The translations under genes and the position numbers were made by a program. From Gryganskiella cystojenkinii (Eukaryota > Mortierellomycota > Mortierellomycetes > Mortierellales > Mortierellaceae), in NCBI GenBank assembly GCA_015852425.1, contig JAAAIG010000047.1:21884-85883 (forward strand): a stretch of DNA of 64,000 nt, in the 5' to 3' direction. How positions within the stretch are numbered: position 1 is the stretch's first letter; each line of letters begins with the position of its first letter. The notes under the pieces were generated by a model. It saw nothing but the letters and a program-made list of their open reading frames with translations. It ran no database searches and was not told where the DNA came from. This document shows positions 45,668-59,484 of this stretch, in pieces.

Positions 45668-47219
45668 TGTTGTTCAGAGGTAAGGGGAAAATTGTTGTGA
45701 GCGAGAAAGAGATAGAAATTGGTTGAGATATAATACTGGCTTGGTTCGTTGTCGTCAAGTCGTCAACAATATATGAATGAAAAAGGATAGCTAAGGACGG
45801 AGGTAACGAAGGAGGAAAAAAAATGCTTTGCTGTGATTTTGGAGGTGGACGAAGAAAGTTCTATACGTGGAGGAACGACAGATAAAAGAGATAGTAGCCC
45901 TACAAAGGAAGAGGTGAGAAACAAGAGGAGGTTGAGAGTAAAGAAGTTTGCTAGTCTAGTCAAAAAGAAAAGAAGGGCAAATGGGTCATTAAATTGTAGG
46001 GTAGAAGGGGGTCATAAAATCACAGCAAGAGGCAAAGAAAAGGAAAGATGGAGAAAAATGGAAAAGAAAGGAGTAAGAAAAAGACAAGTTGCGGGGGTTG
46101 GCGTAGGCAAGAAATGGACAGCCTCTCGTCAGGAACGGATGCAAACATGACAAACCTGACCTTCTCCATTGGTTTTGGACTCTGCGGGAACATAGACCAA
46201 AGGAAAAAATAGGGGCACGCGTCGTAGCTGTTGTTTACGTTTCTTTGTCTCAAAAACACCTGCTGACGGTGACAGCGAGCTTCAGGAAGGACAACGGCCC
46301 TGCATCGATCAGGTGCAAGCTGTCCGAAAAAAGAATTCCTGTCTGCACCCCCTTTTTCTGTGGGACACGCTGTCGTATTGATGATGCCACAGGTACAGCG
46401 CAGTGAAAGCTGGGTGACATCAATTCAAATGCACTGTTTTACACACCGTGTACGACCGGATTGATCGCTGGTAAAGGACACGACGGCCGATGGGTTCCAA
46501 GAAGGTAATCATACGGACTCTTGGTTTGTTCCACAGTCCAACGAGATGGTCCGTTCATTTTCAACTGCTATTGTATTGTAACACTCATTTGTTGTCGAAC
46601 ATGTTATTGCTTCCATCGCAAATTCGTGTTCAACGTTTCAAGGGCAACTCAAGACCAGGGCCACGGGGGACCGAGAATATATGCGTCTTCAAAAATGGGC
46701 ACCCATCCTCACTACGACTGCTTTTCAGTGTTGTCAGTGTGCAGGTTATATCTGCTCATAGCCCTGCTTTTTCTGTTGGTTACACAGGCTTGCTCGCTTC
46801 CAACGATCGATCACCTGGACCGATACTGCGCGAGTTATCCGAGAACACATAGGCTAGATAGCACTAACGAGCATTCACTTGGACACCAAAAAACTCTCGA
46901 TTTTATTGAGTCTTGGAGGGGTTAAAAAAGAGGTGCTGCCATAAACCTTTCCGACCCAGGTATCCCAACATTATTGTTTGGGTGAGGTGTGAGGATGTTA
47001 TCTGACTCGAATTTCTCAACTCTCAATCCATTGAAAAGGAATCACGAATAACTTCATGCGGAACACTTCGACAGTTACTTGGAAAGTGTACACTATTATC
47101 AGGAAACCTTTGCCGCGCACCCCAATAGACAAAAGCAAAACCTTGAAAGAAAGCCAGCAATCTCAAGCTCTGGCTTGGCCGAATCTTCGATGTGATTTGA
47201 AAACATAAACCTTCGATTT

Positions 47220-47263
47220 ATATGGAAATTGAGTGCTGTGTCCTCCAGTGGCAATTTCCATAT
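47220..47263. repeat. Perfect 12-nt inverted repeat, 20-nt loop
   Basis: ATATGGAAATTG (47220-47231) and CAATTTCCATAT (47252-47263) are exact reverse complements separated by 20 bases. They can form a hairpin in RNA or a palindromic binding site in DNA. Confidence 0.85.
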
Positions 47264-47871
47264 GAGCACCTCAAAATGCATCCACGAGAGTTTCTATAGC
47301 TGGGGAACGTACATACAGTACAACGGGCAAAGTGGAAAAGATGGCGTGGGAGAATAAACTGACAACTTCTCGCCGAGTTAAGAAAACCCCACCATAATCT
47401 TCAATACTAACTGTAATAATACAGGCTAGGACTAATCTCTGGTGGATGACGATGATGACGATAACAAGCCATATAAAAAAGTGCAGACACTACTGAGAGT
47501 TCAAGATTTTCTCGGTAAGTTGTTATGCACTGAGGTGCAGATTCTCCATTCTTGGGTCTTTGGGTCTCACACACCTGCACCTGCATGCCGAACAGGTGTG
47601 TCAAACAAGAATTTTTTTTAAAAAAAATCAATGTTTTGCCCTTTTGAAACAGAAGAGTTGGAAAGGTAATGACACCTGCCAAGTTTTGAATGAAATGTCG
47701 TGTGAGTAAGTGCGTGGGCTAAGAGTGAGCCCTAAGTGGATAATCACAGTCGATCCTGAAAGAATAATTCAGTGATAGAAAGGTGAGAAGGGGGGAACAA
47801 TGAAAATGAGAAAGGCGATTCAGGTACGGGTTGACCTATCACAGGCGGCGATGGGAGATTCCAAAAAAAAA

Positions 47872-47881
47872 NNNNNNNNNN
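47872..47881. other. Short assembly gap (10 N)
   Basis: Ten unknown bases follow an A run, probably a contig join or an unresolved homopolymer. Confidence 0.98.
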
Positions 47882-48480
47882 TTCTTAGATCGACCTGTTG
47901 AGACAAAGAAAAGCAGAGAGACATGACCATTCATACAACGTCCCAGAGAAGTCTATTGCACTTTTGCATCGTTATTTTTATTCCCCAAGGATTGAACCTG
48001 AAGAGGAAGAAGGGAATGAGGATCGACGCAGGGATAGTGAGGAGCGATATTGTGACATGAATCGAGAAAGTGAGGACGTCAAAGATGCATGTCACTTGTG
48101 CAGGAAAAAGGTGGGCTCCAAATCCTGCACAGGCAAAAAACTGCAACGAGATATTTTTACTGCGAGAACTATCTTGTGCGACCATCGCAATTGGGCAAAC
48201 AGAGGGTGCTCACGGCGATGAAATGATCTCCCACGGGGGTAGCGTCCCGCCTGTTTAGTTATCAACCGAGTAAAGTTCGAGAAGGGTTGGCGTGCGAAGT
48301 GAGGATATCTATGCCTGTTATTACGTTTGTTGAGATCGATTTGAAAATACGGCCCATTATTTGTGTGTTTTCTATCGGGTTTCTATTCAAAATGGAAAAA
48401 AGAGGGCCCTTTTTCTCGAACTGAAGATTAGCCGCGTGGACAAAAGTCCGAAGGAGGTTGAGAACAATTGGTTTTCCCTC

Positions 48481-48519
48481 TTTCTTTCTTTCTTTCTTTC
48501 TTCAACTTTTTTTTTTTTT
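48481..48519. repeat. (TTTC)n and oligo-T tract
   Basis: About five TTTC units are followed by a 13-base T run, roughly 430 nt before the kinase start. It looks like a pyrimidine-rich promoter or leader element. Confidence 0.8.
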
Positions 48520-48943
48520 ATTCTCTCGGTTCTCGTCTTCTTTCTTTCACCTTGTCATCATCTTTCTTTTTCAATCCTCTTTCGCCTTTCCCCAGGTTCC
48601 ACACACAAACTGTCAACAACACGACAACAAAGTCACTCAACACGATCACTACTTAGTGCCACGTTCCGCACGATCAATCTTTTCGATCCAACTCTCGATC
48701 GTTCCTTCCCTTTTCATCCTGATCGTATATCCATAGACGCAACACCTTCGTGAATGCATTCAACATCCTCAATAATTTTTCGTCCTTCGCCCGTTGTTAA
48801 AGCAGATCGGGTCTACCTCTGATATCTTTTTTTTTTATCAATCTTTCATTTCAACCACCTTTTATATTCCCTTCGGAGTTGCCACTTGACCCTTTCCACT
48901 CACGACTCTCCACTCTCCACTCTTTTCTTTTGCTACTTTCTCC

Positions 48944-51439
48944 ATGCTCACCATCAATGACAACTACCACATCTCCAACAACATGGGGTCGATACACCAA
49001 CTGAGCTGCGTGAGCACAGCAGCAGCCAAGCGGACTACCCCCGCTCCACCTCTTGCTCGATCTTCTTCCAACCTCGAGGAGGACGGCAACGGTGACATTC
49101 CCGAGTTCCAACAGCTGCCACAAAGTCGCCAAAACAGCATCACCACCATGACCTCTCACATCCTACTCTCAGCCTCGTCCAGACTCGTCATTGCGGGGCA
49201 GTTGTCCCAAGAACCGGAACAAGAAGACGAAGATGAAAACCAGGAACACGAACAACAGCCAGAACATGCCCGATTTAATAACGATGATTTCGAAGATTCG
49301 GTCTCGGATTCGGAACCAATAACATCAGGCTCTTCCCACAGCGGAAGTGGAGCAGAGACACCTCTTAGCTCAACAGGATCTGCTTGCTCTGTTACTGATA
49401 CCGTAGTACATCCCTTTCAGCATCATCATCTGCAACAGCAACAACACTTTCATCGAGTCCTCAACCCTTTGCACAACAGCCGCCCGCACTTGAGCAGAGT
49501 TAACTCAGATTCCACGGATGTTCTGGTCTCAGAGGCGACTTCGATCGAGGTTTCAAGACAAAACTCGAACGACGATGATAGCCACCACATTCATCATTTT
49601 GGCTATGGACAGGGTCACTCTCATCATGACCACCACCACGGACCTCATCATTACCTCAACTACCGTCAACAGTCTCTTCCTTCTGCCATGTCCCAGGGCT
49701 TTCAGTTGCAACAGCCTCCCAAAGCTCAAACACCAGCCCTGGTAAAGGACGTTGACATTCGGGAGAACACCAATGTGCCTACTCCACGACGGGTTTACGA
49801 GAGCAAGATTATCGAGGGTGCCGTAGCTTCTGAAGCTGTTGAGACTGAAGAGGTTCCTGTCGAATCCAAGATCGCTACGCCTTTCTCTGTTAGCGCAAAG
49901 CCTATTCCGATGGCTGCGACCCGTGGTCGATCTGCTACGGACGTTCTCCAGGTCTCGACTACCGCTCTCTCTTCCTCTGTTCCATTATCCTTCACGGTCC
50001 CAGAACGACGCTCTTCGACCAGTTTCTTCCGTCGCAGGGATTCCACAAAGTCTACCTCGTCTGCCCGGGCCACCTCTCACGGTATTTTTCACGATCTGAA
50101 GCGCTTCCTCAAGAGCAGGACCAACTCGATGTCAAACTCGCCCGTGTTTGCGCCCATTACGCCAAGTTCCCCAACCATGTCGACCATGGATGATCTGCAA
50201 CTCAGCGGGTCTTCGGCGGTGAATAAGAAAGCCTCGGGTTCCTCGTCTTCGTCCGGAAGCGGCGAGAAGTCTCAGCTCTCCCATACTCACCGTCATCCTC
50301 ATCAGCACGGCAACCAGATCGAGACAGATTTGCGCAGGAAGTACGGCAAGATGGGTAAAGTTCTCGGCAAGGGAACTGGGGGTACTGTCCGTCTGATCCG
50401 TCGTGAATCCGACAAGAAGATGTTTGCTATCAAGCAGTTCCGGAAACGCAAACCGGAAGAGGACGAGCGCGCATATATCAAGAAGATCACCTCCGAGTAT
50501 TGTCTGGGCTCGACGCTTCACCACCCAAACATCATCCAGACTTTAGATATCATCCAAGAAAAGTCGTCGTCAGGCTCGACGGACAGCTTTTATGAGGTCA
50601 TGGAGTTCGCAAAGCACGAGCTGTTCTCGGCTGTGATGTCTGGAGCGATGGAGAGAGACGAGATTGCCTGTTGTTTCAAGGGTGTCGCCGAGGGTGTTGC
50701 GTACTTGCACGAGATGGGAGTGGCTCACAGAGATCTCAAGTTGGATAACTGTGTGATGAACGAGCAGGGCATCGTCAAGATCATTGATTTTGGTTGTTCG
50801 ATGGTGTACAGGTTACCATTCGAGTCCAAGACTCACAAAGCTCGAGGTAAGGTCCTTTCCGTTTGTTATTTTTAATTGCCATTGAATTCTTTGTCTGGAT
50901 GTCACCTTCACGGTAAACTTACGATTTGTCTTTTTATTTTAGGCGTCTCTGGCTCAGACCCTTACATTGCCCCTGAAGTGTTTTCTCAAGAAGAGCATGA
51001 TCCTTGCGGTGCTGATGTCTGGTCTCTGGGCATTATTTTCGTCTGTATGACCCTCCGTCGATTCCCCTGGACGCTCCCAAGACCCGAGATGGACCCTTCC
51101 TTCGAGGCTTATGTAAACCCATCTGGGTTCGGAAAGGCTCGTCTCATGAAGTTGATGCCAAGAGAGAGCCGTACGATTCTGAGCAGAATGTTGGAGGAAG
51201 ATCCCGAGAAAAGAGCCAAGATGCCCGAGGTCCTTGCGGATGAGTGGGTTCAATCGATTGAGGCCTGCAAGACCGACGATGTTTGTTTGTATCACTCGCA
51301 TCATCTTGGGGACGTGGTCTCGAACCCCAATCCCAAGGTCAAGCCCGACAGCCCCAAAACTAAAGATGACGGAGACACGTCGACTGTCGCATCAAAGCTG
51401 ATCCTGTCCTCAGGTATCCCCGTGGCCCCCGTTCACTAA
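48944..51439 (+). CDS. HAL4/SAT4-type serine/threonine protein kinase
   Basis: The model is join(48944..50846, 50943..51439), 799 residues. The first 460 residues are disordered, with acidic runs, Gln/His stretches and an unusual histidine-rich segment near residue 215-235. The kinase domain starts about residue 466: [27 protein letters not shown] with the catalytic Lys, [35 protein letters not shown] and [13 protein letters not shown]. The C-terminal part has [16 protein letters not shown] and [24 protein letters not shown]. This pattern is that of the fungal NPR1/HAL5 group, closest to Hal4/Sat4, which supports plasma-membrane cation and nutrient transporters. The activation loop is split by the only intron. 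The exact orthologue is not certain. Confidence 0.9.
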
Positions 51440-54918
<3,479 letters not shown>

Positions 54919-56498
54919 GATAAAACGAGCGCACATCATCAGAGAAGAACGACGGTTCGCGATTGACAAACAAGAACCAAGAAAGCATTTTTTTATTTTA
55001 CATAGCACCTGTACCAACATATCATACCAAAAAAAAAGATAAAATATCAACATCATCAACATTTTCTCGGGCACATCAAAGAAATAGAGTCACAGTCTGT
55101 CCCCAATTTCATTCTTCTCTTTCCCATACTGCGACAAGCATATCGCGTTGCGACCATTTTGATGGATCCCCCTGATACCAGCGTTCACACGTCGCCGAAA
55201 GAACGTCGTCATGACCGTCCAAAGTTTTAACTTACAGACAGACTATGTTGAGGGTATTCAGTCTGAAGTATGAGACTGGGAAGCTTTTTTGACATTTTTG
55301 CCCGATAAGGACGAAACGAAGGCACAAAATATAAGACATCCGACGGCCCTTGGAGAGGACTGAATGGTCATAATACATATCGTCAGGGCATAGAAATCGT
55401 CAGGGCTGGGTTCGAGGCTGGACTCGAGGAGCTTTTTTTTGAGCATCGGAGGAACAGATCTATTGCCCGTTCACCCATCAATTCGCTTTTTTCCTTCGAA
55501 AACGTTCAAAGAACAATCGAACGAAGAAAAAAATAGACGTATGGATGATTCGCTCTATGTCGCAATTGTATCTGGAGCGAAAGAATAGGTAGAGAAATTT
55601 ACACATGCCTAAAGTTCTTTGTTCAGATGTCTCGGAAACACCGACATAAAGCATATGCACATGCTCTGTTGTTGGGCGCTTCTCCTTGCATCGAATTAAG
55701 TGCACGATCCTCATCCTCACAACAATCCATAGAGCCAAAAAAAAAAGAGAGATAGAGAGTCCTAGTTGGAGGGACAGCGAGTGCGGTATAATTTTACACG
55801 ACATGCAGCTGAAGGATTATTTTGAGAGTGTCCTTTCCTTAATTGAGGTGTTTTTTTTCGTGGATCACATCATCTGTTACGAATGTAGTGTATTTCTTCT
55901 TTTTGTTCTGTCCTTACAAAAAAGGCAGAGAGGTAGACTCGGCATTTGCGCTTGGGCCATAAAACACAAAATTTAAATATTTTTGAACTTCTTCGCATTA
56001 GTTTCTCCGTCCTTCGCGATAGGTCTATTCGCCATTGCCCATTATTTTGTGTTATCCCTTCTCTTCACGTTCCTCTCCCTCTATCTCACTTTGACTTTTT
56101 TTCCATGTCTGATCCTTGGAAGGGCGAGTTATCACAACTCGGACAAAATTATTTTTATACCTCTACTCACTCTTCAATCTTTAAACGATTCTTGTTTCTT
56201 TTCTCAGCTTTGTTTCCGTCAACCTCTCACATCTTTTCTCCAACTTTTGCCTCTATTCTCCACGCAGCCTGATCATTCATGTTAACCACTCGCTTGGAAA
56301 AGAACAATAATCATTTGTTATCTCTTGTCTTTTCCATAGTTTTATCTCCATCTCTCCATTGGACGATTTCCTCCTCACATTGTTTTCATTTGTACTGTTT
56401 GTTACTCAATTTTTGTCCTCGTCCACGACCTCGTTATCAATTTACAGACACTTTCCTCGCTCCGATCTTCCTTGCGCCACACTCTTGCACCTCTCATT
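54919..56498. other. Gene-poor 1.6 kb spacer
   Basis: The spacer is the 3' flank of GARS-AIRS and the leader region of the bHLH gene. The latter part (56000-56450) is pyrimidine-rich, with many short T runs. No domain or RNA gene is recognised. Confidence 0.5.
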
Positions 56499-58478
56499 AT
56501 GAACCAACAAACGTGTGTCTCCCCTTCTGAACAGAAGTCGGAACAGGAGCGACGACAACACCACCAACATTACCAACAGCGCCAACGTCAGGAACAACAA
56601 GAGCACTTGTTGCATGTCCTCCAACCCCAACGACACCAACAACAGCACCGCGATCTCCTCGTTGAAGGGATCAATCAAACAGTCGACGATTCAATCCCAC
56701 AACAGCGCGATTACCCAAGCGTCCACATCCATAACAACAGTATTAAAAACAGCTTATATTACAACTATGGTGATACGCTTCACGATAAACACGTGTCGCT
56801 GCTATCAGCCGTCTCTTCGTCCCTTTCAATTACACCTTCGACCACTTCGCCCTTGCCCACATCCTCGTCATCTCTGTCATCGTCATTGCCCTCTGCAGCA
56901 CCGTGGATGAGAAACGCACGTCATTCGGTGGCTAAACTAAACACTGGTGGTGGTGAATATTTTGGACACCCGAATTGTCCAAACTTTAGATCGAGGGCAA
57001 GCGGTGTCGACGCTGGCCTTGATGGAGCAGGTTCGCCCATAGGATCGGGACCAGAGAGTCAACCACAACAACAACAACAACAGTCACCATCCTCGCCTTT
57101 TGGTCGCCCAATTCATTAGGATCAGCATAAGAACATGTCCTCGTTCTTTAGTCAGGAGAGTGTAAACAGTCTCACTAACGGAGGTACTATTCTCACTGGA
57201 CTAGAATCTTTGGAGTCCCTTGCTGCACTCTCAGTGCTCTCGCCATCACTCCCAATTTCGGGTTATCCAAATGTTCTATCGACTCCGAACAGTAACATTA
57301 ACCTTTGTTATCCAGAAGGCTCGATCAAGATCTTCAAATTGCTCAACTGGGCACATACGGCGGACAGACAACACGCTTTTTACCAGATTCCTATTACCGA
57401 GGGAGAGGCACTCCTGTCATATTGCAGCACCAGCAACGAAGTGCTCAACAACAACCGTCGCAATATCAGCAGCAAAATCAATCTCAGGAACAACATCAAC
57501 ATCGGAGCGGATTGAACATAGCTATGAACATAAAGATATCTGAACCTGTTTCAAAAGTTCGATCCAAGACACACAGCTCAACCCCAAGTCCTCCGGGAAC
57601 ATCCTCCACCCTAGAAGGAGATTATCAAAATGAACCGGCTCGCAATCCCCTCACAAGCACCACCAACACTAACAGCAGCAAATGCATACCAGAAGTTACC
57701 AACTCCTGCCCTACTCCAACAGCAACGTTAATGTCACGGTCTTCCACGTTTATATCTTCCCCTCGTCGAGCCTATCCTCCATCAACTCGGGTTCCTCAAA
57801 AGACCGCTCCTCGAAAATATCATGGTCGACAAATACGAAAAGTGCCACTCCTGCTCGAGGGCCTTTCTTCAAGTAAGGGGTCACAACGTCCTCTCTATCA
57901 ACACCCACAACCACACGGCTTTCAACAACAAACGCCACCGTCTTTTCCTGGCGTCTTTTATTCGCCTAGTGCCCAGCATGAACCATTTCAGTCAATGCCA
58001 CGAAAGGAACCACAGCCAACACCACCACCTCAACCCCAACCCCCGACAAGGCGATTGGCTCATATCTTGTCCGAACAGAAACGACGCGAAAAGATCAATG
58101 GCGGTTTTGATGAGCTCAAGAGTGTCATCCCAGAGTACGTGGACGCCGTGTGTTATTTTATCTAAAGTCCTTTGATTATTTGTTGTGCGAAATGTAACCT
58201 CCTTCGCATGCAGCTCAAAAAAATTGACAACAACTGAACCCATCTCCTCTTGTCATCTTCTCGTGCTTCGTATTTTTTACGTTCCATGCTTTCTTGCTTC
58301 CAGGTGTGCTCAAAATACGGACTCAAAGGCGACCATCTTGAGAAAGGCTGTCGATTATATCTTGTTGTTGGAGGATGAACTTCGAAAGTATATTGACAAT
58401 TTCGGCTACTACAACCCTGAGGCCCAACATGACGGCAGTGGCCACGCCATGTCTTCTCAAGAGTTGCGCATTCCATAG
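56499..58478 (+). CDS. bHLH transcription factor (class B, CACGTG-type), gene model partly uncertain
   Basis: The C-terminal part is clear. Exons 57387..58134 and 58304..58478 encode a bHLH: RRLAHILSEQKRREKING, GFDELKSVIPE, then CAQNTDSKATILRKAVDYILLLEDELRK. The basic region has His, Glu and Arg at the spacing that selects CACGTG. Upstream is Gln/Ser-rich coding sequence from an ATG at 56499. An intron 57292..57386 (GTAACA...TTACCAG) joins the frame containing SLESLAALSVLSPSLP to the bHLH frame. The same upstream frame is broken by TAG at 57117-57119. A weak-donor intron 57083..57151 (GTCACC...CTTTAG) would remove it and give 548 residues. Otherwise the protein may start at the ATG at 57135, or the allele is interrupted. 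Confidence 0.72.
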
Positions 58479-59484
58479 ATTGTCATAATTTCGAGGACAA
58501 GGGTGAGGAAGGTTGGAATCAACGGGGCCGTCATAGAAATCATCATAGTGAAGAACTGGAGTATTAAAAGCGCTGATAACAAAGAAAAACATCTGCTTTC
58601 CATGTTCGATGCTTGTTTTCTTTTTTCTAATTGTGTTCCTAATTGTCAACAGTTCCCTCTTGCCTCTAGTCGTCGCCATGGGCCTCCTTACCGAACACGC
58701 AACCCCTTCTGTTAATGCAATTTTTCTTGTTCATCCAAAATCCTGAAAGAGTCTAGCAAAGGTTCTGCACACAAACCTGTTGTCGATCTCAAAGAATGCT
58801 TTCAATGCGAAACCAATCATCAAAAACTTTTGATGTCGGTCCTAATGTTTCTTTTCCAGTGGAACTGGGGGGAGGAGATCTCTTTTCCCCCGACCTGCCT
58901 GCAGTAGCAGGTTTGTGGATGGGATACACAGCATACTGATATTTCCAAAGTTCAATTTGTCTGCGGTTTATGAGTCGACTCATCGTCACTCTTAACTGAC
59001 TTGTTTTGCGGGGGGGTTCGCGAGTGCTTACAGACTATAGTTAGACGCGCTCAAAATACACGCGTTTTGAGCCGCAAAAAAATATGCGACATCAGTCAAA
59101 GACTGAGAAAGGAGGTAACGACAGGGAAAGGTAAATTTGGTAGTAACAGAAAAGGGAAGAAAAAAAAGGGAAGAAAGGTCAGCTTGGTATGGAGTGGGTT
59201 GAATCGAGAGGACTTTCAGAAAAAATAATTGTTGTCGCTCTGTCGCAAAAAATGCAAAAGCAAACGTTTGCTCGTTTTTTTGAGCTGATCACCTTTTATT
59301 CTTTCTCATTCTTCTTTCTCATTTTTCTTTGCACCCTCTTATTCATTTCTTCCTTACATATCCTTTTTCGACCTGACTCTACTTAATTGCTATATCCACC
59401 TGCGAACAACCTCTGCTCCACCGCGGTCCAAGAAAAAAAAAGAATTTTTTTTCAACATATAAGACCGGGGCTGTCCTATCATTC
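58479..59484. other. Spacer between the bHLH and PAS genes
   Basis: The 1.0 kb spacer holds no recognised gene. T-rich and purine-rich blocks occupy 59090-59460, next to the PAS start. If the two genes were ever transcribed together, this region would have to be spliced out. Confidence 0.5.

Larger units (their letters stand above)
45668..48943. other. Gene-poor 3.3 kb spacer
   Basis: This is the sequence between the divergent starts of the tetraspan-like gene and the HAL4-type kinase. The first 500 bases are purine-rich on the plus strand. A perfect 12-nt inverted repeat lies at 47220-47263 and a 10-N gap at 47872-47881. A (TTTC) run and a T run occur at 48481-48519, likely in the kinase leader. 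Small open frames (up to 134 codons) show no domain, and no tRNA or rRNA was recognised. Confidence 0.5.

Noticed and set aside
45833..46150. 105-codon Lys/Arg-rich open frame near the tetraspan-like gene
   Set aside because: It is a translation of a purine-rich tract with no domain, and probably leader DNA of the minus-strand gene.
48361..48753. 130-codon open frame upstream of the HAL4-type kinase
   Set aside because: Low-complexity Phe/Ser/Leu translation of the TTTC/T tract; more likely leader sequence.
56515..56910. 131-codon Asn/Thr/Ser-rich frame overlapping the bHLH N-terminus
   Set aside because: It is the +1 shadow of the Gln-rich frame. The other frame continues with more protein-like sequence and connects to the bHLH.
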